Part shown: positions 43,508-52,766 of the stretch, one piece after another
Position numbering within the stretch: the first letter of the stretch is position 1
Layout: the number at the start of each line of letters is the position of its first letter
Assembly (NCBI GenBank): GCA_002363385.1
Contig: DEVL01000003.1
Coordinates: 1,248,085-1,312,084, forward strand
DNA from: Stenotrophomonas maltophilia
GTDB lineage: Bacteria; Pseudomonadota; Gammaproteobacteria; Xanthomonadales; Xanthomonadaceae
Direction: 5' to 3'
DNA length: 64,000 nt
The notes under the pieces: generated by a model
Told to the model about the DNA's origin: nothing
The model's database searches: none
Seen by the model: the letters and a program-made list of their open reading frames with translations, nothing else
Translations under genes and position numbers: made by a program

Positions 43508-45409
43508 ATGACACGCCCCAAGGACCCCCATTTGCGACCGTCAGGCCCATTGCCGCTGCTGTTCACTGCTCTTCTGGGCATGCTGCTGGCCGCGTGTTCT
43601 CCCGCGCCGGCACCGGCACCGTCGGCAGCGCCTGCCGCCAAGCCCGCCAAAGCACCAGCCAAGGCCAGCGCACCGATCGCCCAGGTCACCATTGGCGGCG
43701 AAGACGCCGCCGAGACCGTCGAGCGCTGGCAGCCGCCGGCCGTCATCCTTGCCGATGGCGAACTCGCCCAGGCCCGCCGTGACGCGGCACGTGCCTTCGA
43801 GGAGAGCCGCCTGTACCGCACGGCGGACGATGCCATCCCGATCTGGCTCGCGCTGCTGCAGCAGGACCCCAAGGACCGTGTGGCCGAGGCCGGGCTGAAA
43901 CGTGCCCGGCAGCGGCTGCTGGAGGACGCGGCGGCATTGTTGGACCGCCCGCTCAAGCAGCGTGAAGCACTGGCCGAGGCCAGTGAGATGGCCTTGGTGC
44001 TGCTGACGCTGGCCCCGGACGATGCCAAGGTGCGTGAGCTGCAGTCGCGGGTGGAGATCGTCCAGCGGGTGGTGGCGTACAACCGCGCCGGTGAAGACGA
44101 TCTGCGCGCTGACCGCATCGGTGAGGACGGCGATGGTGCGATCCCCAACTTCCATGAGGCGCTGGCGCTGGATGCGGACAATCCGCGCGCCCGTCAGGGC
44201 CTGGCCGCCGCCGAGAGCGCGCTGATCCGCCGTGCAGAGACGGCCGCGCGGGCGACCGATTTCGCCGCGGCCGGTACCTGGCTGGCCGAGGCTGCCAAGG
44301 TTCGCGACTCATCGATCACCATCGCCGATGCCTTCGAGCGCATCGAGAAAATCCGGTCGGATATCCTGCTGCGGCTGCGCAACGAAGGCCTGCGTGACCT
44401 GGCCACGCCGCAGGGGCTCAAGCCGGCCCGCCAGAAACTGGAAGATGCCCTGCGCATCGCCTTGCCGGGCGACCCTGTCGTGGGCCAACTGCGCGAGCGC
44501 ATCGAGCTGGTGACCCATTACGGCAGCTTCCGGCCGCGGCAGGTGTTCAGCGATGCGTTGCGCGATGGCGGTCGCGGGCCGCAGATGATCGTCGTGCCGC
44601 ATGGCGGCTTCCAGATGGGCGCGGCCGAGAACGAACTCGGTGCGACCGATGCGGAAAAGCCCTCGCATTACGTGCGCTTCGAACGTGGCTTTGCGATGTC
44701 GATCACCGAAGTGACGGTCGCCGATTTCCGCCGCTACGTGCAGGCCACCAAGGCCCGCCCGCGCGCGACACGGCGCGGCCATTCAATCGTGTACGACGAG
44801 CGCAGCGGCAACTTCGTGCGGCGCAGCGGCGTGGACTGGCAGTCCGATTACAACGGCGCCGAGGCGATTGCCAACCTGCCGGTGATGCACGTCAGCGTGC
44901 GCGACGCCGAGAATTACGCCACCTGGCTGTCCGAGCAGACCGGGCGCTCGTACCGCCTGCCCAGCGAAGCCGAGTTCGAGTACGCCCTGCGTGCCGGCAG
45001 CAGCGGGCGCTATCCGTGGGGCGATGCGGGCACGCCGCCGCCGCGCGCGGGCAACTTCACCGGCGCCGAGGATGTCTCGCCGTCCGGTCGGCACTGGTAC
45101 AACGCCTTCGTCGGCTACGGCGATGGATACTGGGGGCCGGCCCCGGTGGCCAGCTTCGATCCCAACCCGTGGGGCCTGCACGACATCGCTGGCAACCTCA
45201 GCGAATGGGTCGCCGACTGCTGGCATGCCAGCTACCGGCGTGCGCCGTCGGATGGCGTGGCGTGGTTCAACCCGGGCTGCCGGCAGCGCGTGATCCGCGG
45301 TGGCAACTGGGCCAATGCGCCGGCACAGACCCGCGCGGCCTGGCGGCAATCGCAGGACTCGGATACCACCAGCGCCCGGATCGGGTTCCGCTTGGTCCGC
45401 GGGATCTGA
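43508..45409 (+). CDS. Lipoprotein with formylglycine-generating-enzyme (SUMF1/EgtB-type) domain
   Basis: A 633-residue protein. Lipobox LLAAC puts Cys near residue 30, then an Ala/Pro-rich linker, a helical TPR-like region (about 80-340), and a C-terminal FGE-sulfatase domain (about 365-633). The last has MIVVPHGGFQMGA, ITEVTVADFRRYV, YRLPSEAEFEYALRAG, GLHDIAGNLSEWVADCW and VIRGGNWAN. True FGE oxidises Cys of sulfatases; many bacterial relatives have other or structural roles. With a helical N-terminal part and lipid anchor it may be an envelope scaffold. The function is not settled by sequence. Confidence 0.85.
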   Translation: MTRPKDPHLRPSGPLPLLFTALLGMLLAACSPAPAPAPSAAPAAKPAKAPAKASAPIAQVTIGGEDAAETVERWQPPAVILADGELAQARRDAARAFEESRLYRTADDAIPIWLALLQQDPKDRVAEAGLKRARQRLLEDAAALLDRPLKQREALAEASEMALVLLTLAPDDAKVRELQSRVEIVQRVVAYNRAGEDDLRADRIGEDGDGAIPNFHEALALDADNPRARQGLAAAESALIRRAETAARATDFAAAGTWLAEAAKVRDSSITIADAFERIEKIRSDILLRLRNEGLRDLATPQGLKPARQKLEDALRIALPGDPVVGQLRERIELVTHYGSFRPRQVFSDALRDGGRGPQMIVVPHGGFQMGAAENELGATDAEKPSHYVRFERGFAMSITEVTVADFRRYVQATKARPRATRRGHSIVYDERSGNFVRRSGVDWQSDYNGAEAIANLPVMHVSVRDAENYATWLSEQTGRSYRLPSEAEFEYALRAGSSGRYPWGDAGTPPPRAGNFTGAEDVSPSGRHWYNAFVGYGDGYWGPAPVASFDPNPWGLHDIAGNLSEWVADCWHASYRRAPSDGVAWFNPGCRQRVIRGGNWANAPAQTRAAWRQSQDSDTTSARIGFRLVRGI

Positions 45410-45518
45410 TGGGTGCAACTGCGGTGAGGTGACGGGATTTCACCCGCCACCACGCGGCGCGTTCTAGGATTGGCGCAGTGCCGGGCAGGGTGCCGCGGCC
45501 ATCTCAGGAACCACGCGC

Positions 45519-46421
45519 ATGCGCAACGATCCATTCGGCGGTCAACAGCAGGGCCGCGCCCGGCGGCCGGGCCTGTTCGGCAATATCCGCTGGTGGGTGC
45601 TGCTGGCCTTTGCCGGCTATGCCGCGTTCTACTGGTTCTCCAACCGCGCCGTGGATCCCTACACCGGCGAGAGCGTGCTGATCGACAGTTCGCTCGACGC
45701 GACCCAGGAAAAGGCGCTGGGCCTGCAGGCCTATCAGGAGATCCTGGCGCAGGAGCGACCGCTGGATCCCAGTGCGCCACAGTCACGCGAAATCCAGGCG
45801 ATCGCCCAGCGCCTGATCGCCAAGGTGGACGTCGTGGAAACCGCGCTCGCCGAAGAGCATGGACTGAAGCCTGCGCATTTTGCGCGGGATTTCGAATGGG
45901 AGGTCAACGTGATCCCGTCCGACCAGGCCAATGCGTTCTGCCTGCCGGGCGGCAAGATGGCGGTCTACACCGGGTTGATCCCGGTGGCGCGTACGGTGGA
46001 TGCGATGGCCGTGGTGATGGGCCATGAAATCGCGCACGCCTTGCTGCGGCACGGTGCACAGCGCATGGCCCAGCAGAAGATGACCCAGATCGGCCAGATG
46101 GCCGGTGCCGCCAGCGGCATGGACCCGCAACAGCAGCAGATGATGATGTCGGCGATGGGCTATGGCTACCTGCTGCCGTACGCGCGCAGCCATGAGACCC
46201 AGGCCGATGAAGTGGGCCTGATGCTGGCCGCGGCGGCATGTTTCGATCCGCAGGAAGCGATTCCGCTGTGGGAGCGGATGGGGCAGGCCAGTGGTGGGCA
46301 ATCGACCTCGGAATTCGCGTCTACCCATCCCAACCCCGGCACGCGCATCCAGAACCTGCAGGCATTGATGCCCAAGGCGATGGAGTACCGGCAGAAATTC
46401 TGCGAAAGCGCGGGGCGTTGA
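45519..46421 (+). CDS. M48 family metalloprotease (LoiP/BepA-like)
   Basis: A 300-residue protein with one N-terminal transmembrane helix (residues 23-41). Zinc motif HEIAH (VVMGHEIAHALLRHG, near 168) and a downstream glutamate ligand in ETQADEVGLML (near 229). M48 proteases of this layout act in the periplasm on misfolded outer-membrane proteins. TTHPNP-like HPNPGTRIQNL near the C-terminus is a family feature. Tandem orientation after the FGE-like lipoprotein, 109 bases apart. Confidence 0.92.
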   Translation: MRNDPFGGQQQGRARRPGLFGNIRWWVLLAFAGYAAFYWFSNRAVDPYTGESVLIDSSLDATQEKALGLQAYQEILAQERPLDPSAPQSREIQAIAQRLIAKVDVVETALAEEHGLKPAHFARDFEWEVNVIPSDQANAFCLPGGKMAVYTGLIPVARTVDAMAVVMGHEIAHALLRHGAQRMAQQKMTQIGQMAGAASGMDPQQQQMMMSAMGYGYLLPYARSHETQADEVGLMLAAAACFDPQEAIPLWERMGQASGGQSTSEFASTHPNPGTRIQNLQALMPKAMEYRQKFCESAGR

Positions 46422-46452
46422 AGGCGAACCTCAGCGGCCTGGGCGCACCCGA

Positions 46453-47793
46453 TCAGCGCGCCGGTTCGTTGACCGTCACGTCGATCACGCCATCCTGCAC
46501 GCGCGCCTTGAGCGTGTCGCCCGGGCGCACCTGCAATGGCGAGCGGACCAGACTGCCATCGTCCTCACGGGTCAGGATTGCGTAGCCACGCGCGACGGTG
46601 GCCAGCGGGCTGACCGCTTCCATCGAACGGGCGAGCGCACGCAGGCGCAGGCCGTCGCGCTGCAGCTGGCGGCCCATTGCACTGTCCGCGCGCGGCTGCA
46701 GGCGTTGCAGGCGCTCACGCAGGGCGTCCAACCGGCGCTGCGGATGACCGCTGCGCAGTACGGCGGCCGCGTGACGAAGATGGGCCAGGCGGCCCTGATG
46801 CTGTGTCGTCCACGCGGCGTGCAGACGGCGCGCGACATCCTGCTGGCGCCGCTGCAACAGCTGCAGGCGCGACTGCGGGCTCTGTGCGTTGAGGCGGAGC
46901 AGGGCACGGTCCGCGCGCTGCATGGCTTGCCCCAGGCTGTGCCGCTGCAACTGCGCCAGACGCGCATCCAGGCGACGCACACGCAGCAGCAGGTCACGCT
47001 GATCAGGCACCAGCAGTTCGGCCGCGACCGACGGCGTCGGCGCGCGCAGATCGGCGGCGAAATCGGCCAGGCTGAAGTCGGTTTCGTGACCCACGGCGGA
47101 CACCACCGGCGTCTGGCTGGCCGCGATCGCGCGGGTCAGCTGCTCATCGTTGAAGGCCCAGAGATCTTCCATCGAGCCGCCACCGCGGGTCAGCAGGATC
47201 ACGTCATAGCGGCCGCTGGCATCGGCGCCACGCAGCAGCGAGGTGATCTGCGCGGCAGCGCTGTCGCCCTGTACCAGGCTGGGCAGCAGATCGACCTCAA
47301 GCATCGGGAAACGCCGCTCCAGCACGCTGAGCACGTCGCGCACCGCCGCGCCGGTGGGCGAGGTGATCACCGCCAGTCGACGCACATGCGCGGGCATCGG
47401 GCGCTTGCGTTCGGGCGCGAACAGGCCCTCGGCCTCCAGGCGCGCCTTGAGCTGCTCGAACGCGCGGCGCAGGGCGCCTTCGCCGGCTTCCTCCATGTGA
47501 TCGAGCACCATCTGGTACTCGCCGCGCGCTTCGTACAGCGTCAGCCGGCCACGGGCGAGCACTCGCATGCCTTCGCGCGGCACGAACTTCAGCCACTGGC
47601 TCTTGGGCTTGAACAACGCCGCGCGGATCTGCGAGCGCGCATCCTTCAGTGTGAAATATAGATGGCCCGAGGCCGGGCGCGTCACGCTGCCCAGTTCGGC
47701 CTCCACCCAGATCAGCGGAAACGCGCCTTCCAGCAGGTCGCGGGCCAGGATGTTGAGCTGGCTGGGCGTGAGAATCTGCGCGCTGCGGTCCAT
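46453..47793 (-). CDS. xseA: Exodeoxyribonuclease VII large subunit
   Basis: A 446-residue subunit that, with XseB, degrades single-stranded DNA to short oligomers in repair. N-terminal OB fold (TPSQLNILARDLLEGAFPLIW), conserved ITSPTGAAVRDVLSVLERRFP (near 125-150), TRGGGSMEDLWAFNDE (near 210), SAVGHETDFSLADFAADLRAPTPS. The start MDRSAQILT at 47793 is chosen; an upstream in-frame start adds an unconserved leader. xseB is not in the window. Confidence 0.95.
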   Translation of the reverse strand: MDRSAQILTPSQLNILARDLLEGAFPLIWVEAELGSVTRPASGHLYFTLKDARSQIRAALFKPKSQWLKFVPREGMRVLARGRLTLYEARGEYQMVLDHMEEAGEGALRRAFEQLKARLEAEGLFAPERKRPMPAHVRRLAVITSPTGAAVRDVLSVLERRFPMLEVDLLPSLVQGDSAAAQITSLLRGADASGRYDVILLTRGGGSMEDLWAFNDEQLTRAIAASQTPVVSAVGHETDFSLADFAADLRAPTPSVAAELLVPDQRDLLLRVRRLDARLAQLQRHSLGQAMQRADRALLRLNAQSPQSRLQLLQRRQQDVARRLHAAWTTQHQGRLAHLRHAAAVLRSGHPQRRLDALRERLQRLQPRADSAMGRQLQRDGLRLRALARSMEAVSPLATVARGYAILTREDDGSLVRSPLQVRPGDTLKARVQDGVIDVTVNEPAR

Positions 47794-47853
47794 GGGGGGA
47801 TCAGGCCAAACGGTACGAACGGGGGGCCATGGTCGCACGTCGGCGGCGTTGCT

Positions 47854-48942
47854 TCATCCCGCGGTGGTGCGGTCGGCGTGCTGCTGCAGGGCCCAGGCGA
47901 CATGCTCGCGCACGATGGCCGAAGGATGCTCGCGTCGTGCCTGCAGCGCGGCCAGTGTTTCGGCGTGGGTGGGAGCATTGCCCAGCGCCACGGCGATGTT
48001 GCGCAGCCAGCGTTCATGCCCGCTGCGGCGGATCGGGCTGCCTTCGGTGCGGCGCAGGAACTCGTCTTCCTCCCAGGCGAACAGCTGGGCAAGCGAGGCG
48101 GTGTCCAGATCGTTGCGTGCGCGGAAATCGGGCTCGTCGGTGCGCTTGGCGAACTTGTTCCAGGGGCAGACCAGCTGGCAGTCGTCGCAGCCGTAGATGC
48201 GGTTGCCCATCGCCGTGCGCATGTCCTCCGGAATCGCGCCGTCGTGTTCGATGGTGAGATAGGAAATGCAGCGGCGTGCATCCAGGCGGTGCGGGGCGAT
48301 GATCGCCTGGGTCGGGCAGACATCGATGCAGCGGGTGCAGGTGCCGCAGTGTGCACTGGCCGGTGTATCCACCGGCAGCGGCAGGTCGACGTAGATCTCG
48401 CCGATGAAGAACCACGAGCCGCCCTGTTTGTCGATCAGGCAGGTGTGCTTGCCGATCCAGCCCAGCCCGGCATTACGGGCGAGCGCGCGCTCCAGCACCG
48501 GGGCCGAATCAACGAACACGCGGTAGCCGAACGGCCCGATCTCGGCGGCGATGCTGTCGGCGAACTTCTGCAGCCGGTTGCGCATCAGCTTGTGGTAATC
48601 GCGGCCCAGCGCGTAGCGCGCCACGTAGGCGCGGTCGCCATCGTGCAGGGTGGCCCAGGCTTCGGCGTCGTCCTTGTGGCCGTAATCCATGCCGACCGAG
48701 ATCACCCGCACCGTGCCCGGCAGCAGTTCATCCGGCCGTGCGCGCAGCGTGCCGTGGCGCGCCATCCACTCCATCGTGCCGTACAGGCCCTTGCCCAGCC
48801 AATCGGCCAGGTGCGCCTCGTCTTCGCGCAGATCGATGCCGGAGACCCCGCAGCGCTGGAAGCCGTGCACGGCCGCGATCGCACGGATGCGTTCGGCGGC
48901 ACGGGCCAGATGGACGGGGGCGGGCAGGGGGACGGCGGACAT
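47854..48942 (-). CDS. queG: Epoxyqueuosine reductase
   Basis: A 362-residue iron-sulfur and cobalamin enzyme for the last step of queuosine synthesis in tRNA. Two [4Fe-4S] motifs: CGTCTRCIDVCP (near 192) and CDDCQLVCPWN (near 244), joined to the N-terminal reductase domain with ARYALGRDYH. HEAT-like C-terminus (ERWLRNIAVALGNAP). It is convergent with nothing and divergent from nnrD. Full length. Confidence 0.96.
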   Translation of the reverse strand: MSAVPLPAPVHLARAAERIRAIAAVHGFQRCGVSGIDLREDEAHLADWLGKGLYGTMEWMARHGTLRARPDELLPGTVRVISVGMDYGHKDDAEAWATLHDGDRAYVARYALGRDYHKLMRNRLQKFADSIAAEIGPFGYRVFVDSAPVLERALARNAGLGWIGKHTCLIDKQGGSWFFIGEIYVDLPLPVDTPASAHCGTCTRCIDVCPTQAIIAPHRLDARRCISYLTIEHDGAIPEDMRTAMGNRIYGCDDCQLVCPWNKFAKRTDEPDFRARNDLDTASLAQLFAWEEDEFLRRTEGSPIRRSGHERWLRNIAVALGNAPTHAETLAALQARREHPSAIVREHVAWALQQHADRTTAG

Positions 48943-49014
48943 GGCCTGGGCGGAAACGGAGCCTGGGAAGGGCGCGGCAAGGCTGCGCCTGGGCGACAAG
49001 TATAGAATCCCGGC

Positions 49015-50493
49015 ATGCCCGAGCTTGCTGAACTGTTCGATATCACCGCTGCGCGCCGCCGGGATGCGCAGGCCAGCACCCTGCTGGGCGATGGCGGTGC
49101 CTCGCTGATGGACCAGGCCGGCCACGCCGCCTGGCATTGCCTGCTGGAGCGCTGGCCGCAGGCGCAGCGCATCGGCGTGGTGGTGGGGGCCGGCAACAAC
49201 GGCGGCGATGGCTACGTGCTGGCCCGTCTGGCCCGTGAGGCTGGCCGCCGGGTGACGGTGCTGCGGCTGGACACCGATGTGCCGGCCACGCCGTTGGCGC
49301 AGCAGGCCGAGCAGGCGTTCATCGCGGCCGGCGGTGGGGTGGAGCGCTTCGTTGGCGCTCTGCCGCCGGTGGACCTGTTGGTGGACGCGCTGTTCGGCAT
49401 CGGCCTGAACCGCGCGCCGGCCGGTGCGGCGGTGGATCTGATCACGGCCATCAACGGCGCTGGGGTGCCGGTGCTGGCGCTGGACGTGCCCAGCGGCGTG
49501 GATGCACGCACCGGTCACGTGCCGGGCGTTGCCATCCGTGCCACGGTCACCCTGCAGTTCATCGTGCGCCACCAGGGGCTGTATACCGGCGCAGCGCTGG
49601 AGCATGTCGGCGGTCGCCGCCTGGCCGCGCTGGATCTGCCTGCAGACGCTGGCGAAGGCGTGCAGCACAGCGCCGAGTGCTGGCAGCAGCCGCGCCTGCG
49701 CGCGCAGCTGCCGGCGCGACGCGCCAACACCCACAAGGGCGAATCCGGCCACGTGCTGTGCGTGGGCGGCAACCTCGGCAGCGGCGGGGCAGTGATGCTG
49801 GCCAGTGAATCGGCCTTGCGCGCCGGCGCAGGGCTGGTCAGCGTGGCGACCCAGTCACCGCATGTCGCACCGCTGCTGGCGCGCCTGCCCGAGGCGATGG
49901 TGCATGCCGTGCAGGACGCGCAGGAGCTGCAGGCCCTGCTGCCGCGCGCGGGGGTGATCGCCATCGGGCCTGGCCTGGGTCAGGACGACTGGGCGCACGA
50001 GCTCTGGCGGCAGGTGCTGGCCAGCGGCAAACCGCTGGTGATCGATGCCGACGCCCTCAATCTGCTGGCCAAGGCGCCACGGACACTCAGCGACGCGATC
50101 CTGACCCCACACCCGGGTGAGGCCGCGCGCCTGCTCGGGCTGAGCACCGCGCAGGTGCAGGCCGACCGTTTCACGGCGGCCAAAGCGCTGGCCGAGCGTT
50201 TCCACGCGGTGGTGGTGCTCAAGGGCGCCGGCACCGTGGTCGCTGCGCCCGACGCGGTGCCGCGGGTGATCGCTGCCGGTAATCCCGGCATGGCCGTGGG
50301 GGGCATGGGCGATCTGCTCACCGGCATTATTGCCGCCCTGCGTGCGCAGGGCCTGGGCGCCTTCGATGCCGCCAGCACCGGCGCATTGCTGCACAGCCTG
50401 GCCGGCGATGCCGCCGCCAGTGACGGCCAGCGGGGCCTGCTTCCCACCGATCTGCTGGCGCCGCTGCGCCGGTTGGTCAATCCGGACGTTTGA
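49015..50493 (+). CDS. nnrD: Bifunctional NAD(P)HX epimerase/dehydratase
   Basis: A 492-residue fusion that repairs hydrated NAD(P)H. The N-terminal YjeF_N epimerase domain (1-215) has VGAGNNGGDGYVLARL and DVPSGVDARTG. The C-terminal ADP-dependent dehydratase domain (225-490) has HKGESGHVLCVGGN, LTPHPGEAARLL and GGMGDLLTGIIAAL. A TATAGAAT sequence 13 bases upstream could be its -10. It is 3 bases from tsaE, a conserved neighbour. Confidence 0.96.
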   Translation: MPELAELFDITAARRRDAQASTLLGDGGASLMDQAGHAAWHCLLERWPQAQRIGVVVGAGNNGGDGYVLARLAREAGRRVTVLRLDTDVPATPLAQQAEQAFIAAGGGVERFVGALPPVDLLVDALFGIGLNRAPAGAAVDLITAINGAGVPVLALDVPSGVDARTGHVPGVAIRATVTLQFIVRHQGLYTGAALEHVGGRRLAALDLPADAGEGVQHSAECWQQPRLRAQLPARRANTHKGESGHVLCVGGNLGSGGAVMLASESALRAGAGLVSVATQSPHVAPLLARLPEAMVHAVQDAQELQALLPRAGVIAIGPGLGQDDWAHELWRQVLASGKPLVIDADALNLLAKAPRTLSDAILTPHPGEAARLLGLSTAQVQADRFTAAKALAERFHAVVVLKGAGTVVAAPDAVPRVIAAGNPGMAVGGMGDLLTGIIAALRAQGLGAFDAASTGALLHSLAGDAAASDGQRGLLPTDLLAPLRRLVNPDV

Positions 50494-50495
50494 AC

Positions 50496-50978
50496 ATGAT
50501 CGAGTTTTTCCTCGCGCAGACCGAAGACACTGACCTGCTCGGGCAATGGCTGGCCGCGACCCGGCCGCCGCAGGCGGTGATGCAGCTGCAGGGCGACCTG
50601 GGCGCCGGTAAATCCACGCTGGCCCGCGCACTGCTGCGCGCGCTGGGTGTGCAGGGGGCGATCCGCAGCCCGACCTACACCCTGGTGGAGCGCTACCCGC
50701 TGGACGACGGCCATGAGGCCTGGCACTTGGATCTGTACCGGATCGGCAACGCGCAGGAGCTGGATTTCCTCGGGTTGGATGAGGGCAGCGCCTCGCTCTG
50801 GCTGGTCGAATGGCCCGAGCGCGGCGCCGGCGCGCTGCCGCCGACCGACCTGGAGGTGGCATTGGATATCCAGGGAGAGGGACGCCGTGCCCGACTCACG
50901 GCGACCAGTGCGGCCGGTCGTGAATGGCTTGAACGGCTCCCCCAAGGGGGCGACTTGCAGGCCCTTTCTGTCGGCTGA
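50496..50978 (+). CDS. tsaE: tRNA threonylcarbamoyladenosine synthesis ATPase
   Basis: A 160-residue ATPase that drives the TsaBD complex making t6A37 in ANN-reading tRNAs. Walker A GDLGAGKST (near 38), SPTYTLVERY (near 60), HLDLYR and LVEWPE motifs. The ATG at 50496 follows the nnrD stop by 2 bases. Full length. Confidence 0.96.
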   Translation: MIEFFLAQTEDTDLLGQWLAATRPPQAVMQLQGDLGAGKSTLARALLRALGVQGAIRSPTYTLVERYPLDDGHEAWHLDLYRIGNAQELDFLGLDEGSASLWLVEWPERGAGALPPTDLEVALDIQGEGRRARLTATSAAGREWLERLPQGGDLQALSVG

Positions 50979-51060
50979 CACTAGGAAACACCGGCAGGTT
51001 ACGGATTATTAAGGGAAAAGGAGTTGCATTTCATTCAGCGCGGTGATTGAATCCAGACCC

Positions 51061-52659
51061 ATGCCAATGGGGAAATCTCTCACCGCCATCTGCACTGCCG
51101 TCGGACTCTGTCTGGCGAGCGCGCTGTCGTGGGCGGGCGAAGTCCGCCAAGTGGCCGTGGAGACCGGTGCGACCGGTACCCGTGCGGAGATTTCACTGGC
51201 CGGCAGCGGGGGCTACAAGACCCTGTCCCTGGCCGGCCCGAACCGCCTCGTGGTCGATTTCCCGGACTCCAGCGCGATCCGCAACCTCAAACTGCCTGCG
51301 CCCAAGGGCGTGGTCACGGCGGTCCGTACGGGGCAGCCCGTGCCGGGCACCTTCCGCGTGGTGTTCGACCTGGCCGAATCGGTCGCGCCGTTCCGCCCGC
51401 AGATGATCAAGCAGGGTGACGAGTCCCGGCTGGTGATCGAGTGGCCGGGCGACGCGCCGGCGTCGGCCAATGTCGCCAGCGCACCGGTGCCGGCTGCTGC
51501 GCCTTCGCCAACGCCGCCGGCACCCACCCCGGCCGCCACGCCCACACCAGGTCCTGCACCGACCGCCGCCCAGACGGCACAGGCACGCAGCGATGCCGCG
51601 CGTGCTACCGCGTTGCTGACCGCCTCGGTGCGCCAACAGGCCAGTGCCACGGTCGCCACCTCGGCGCCGGCTCCGGGCCCGGCGGCCACCACGGCCACCA
51701 CCGTCAACGTCGCTGCCGCCGGGACCGCCAACGCGGCCAGCAACAGTGCGTCGCCGGCCGCGATCCTGGCCGGTCAGTCGACCGCGGCGGTCGTCGCCAG
51801 CGCGCCGGTACCTGCGCCAGCGCCGACGCCGGCAGTACAGGACAACCCGCGTCCGGCCATGCCCAGCGACGCCTCGCGCGTGAAGATGCGCGCCGGCATG
51901 CGTCCGCTGGTGATCGCGATCGATCCCGGCCATGGCGGCCAGGATCCCGGTGCCGTCGGCCCGACCGGCAAGCGCGAAAAAGACATCACCCTGGCTGTGG
52001 CGCGTGAACTGGCCCGCCAGATCAACGCAACGCCCGGCCTGAAGGCCTACCTGACCCGCGACAGCGATGTGTTCATTCCGCTGCCGATGCGTGCGCAGAA
52101 GGCGCGTGCGGCCAAGGCCGACATGTTCATCTCGATCCACGCCGACGCCGCCGAGAACCGCGCGGCGACTGGCTCGTCGGTGTACGTGCTCTCCACCAAG
52201 GGCGCCTCCTCGCAGCGCGCGCGCTGGCTGGCCGACAAGGAAAACGCCGCCGATCTGGTCGGTGGTGTCCGTCTGCAGCAGACCGAAGGCACCCTGGCCA
52301 ACGTGCTGCTCGATCTGGCTCAGAGCGGCTACATGAAGGCCTCCGAAGATGCGGCCGGACATGTGCTGGGTGGCCTGAAGCGCATCGGCAAGAACCACAA
52401 GCCCAACATTGAACGCGCCAACTTCGCGGTGCTGCGCACCTCGGACATGCCGGCAATGCTGGTCGAAACCGCCTTCATCTCCAATCCGGACGAAGAGCGC
52501 CGCCTGATCGATCCGGCCTACCAGCGCCAGATTGCCGGTGCAGTGCTCGATGGTGTGCACACCTTCTTCAGCCGCCAGCCGCCGCCGGGCACCCTGTATG
52601 CCGCGCGCGCGCAGGCCGAGATCGATGCTGCCGGCACTGTGGCGGGCGGCAGCAAGTAA
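51061..52659 (+). CDS. amiC: N-acetylmuramoyl-L-alanine amidase with AMIN domain
   Basis: About 532 residues. Signal peptide (to ALSWA), AMIN peptidoglycan/septum-targeting domain (25-145), a long Pro/Ala/Thr-rich linker (150-280), and the Zn amidase_3 domain (285-505). Zinc and catalytic residues: IDPGHGGQDPGA, KREKDITL, FISIHADAAENR, VETAFISNPDEE. It splits daughter-cell peptidoglycan at division. The start is uncertain: ATG at 51061 or 51067 gives a normal signal peptide; GTG at 51043 is possible. The linker is longer than in E. coli AmiC. Confidence 0.93.
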   Translation: MPMGKSLTAICTAVGLCLASALSWAGEVRQVAVETGATGTRAEISLAGSGGYKTLSLAGPNRLVVDFPDSSAIRNLKLPAPKGVVTAVRTGQPVPGTFRVVFDLAESVAPFRPQMIKQGDESRLVIEWPGDAPASANVASAPVPAAAPSPTPPAPTPAATPTPGPAPTAAQTAQARSDAARATALLTASVRQQASATVATSAPAPGPAATTATTVNVAAAGTANAASNSASPAAILAGQSTAAVVASAPVPAPAPTPAVQDNPRPAMPSDASRVKMRAGMRPLVIAIDPGHGGQDPGAVGPTGKREKDITLAVARELARQINATPGLKAYLTRDSDVFIPLPMRAQKARAAKADMFISIHADAAENRAATGSSVYVLSTKGASSQRARWLADKENAADLVGGVRLQQTEGTLANVLLDLAQSGYMKASEDAAGHVLGGLKRIGKNHKPNIERANFAVLRTSDMPAMLVETAFISNPDEERRLIDPAYQRQIAGAVLDGVHTFFSRQPPPGTLYAARAQAEIDAAGTVAGGSK

Positions 52660-52766
52660 ACCCTCCGGGCTGCACGGCCCGGCGCACGCTATCATCACGG
52701 GATGACGTCCGTTTCCCGAATTCCCTACGTTGCCACGCCTGCCACCTCCGTCGCCCGGAGCTGCGC

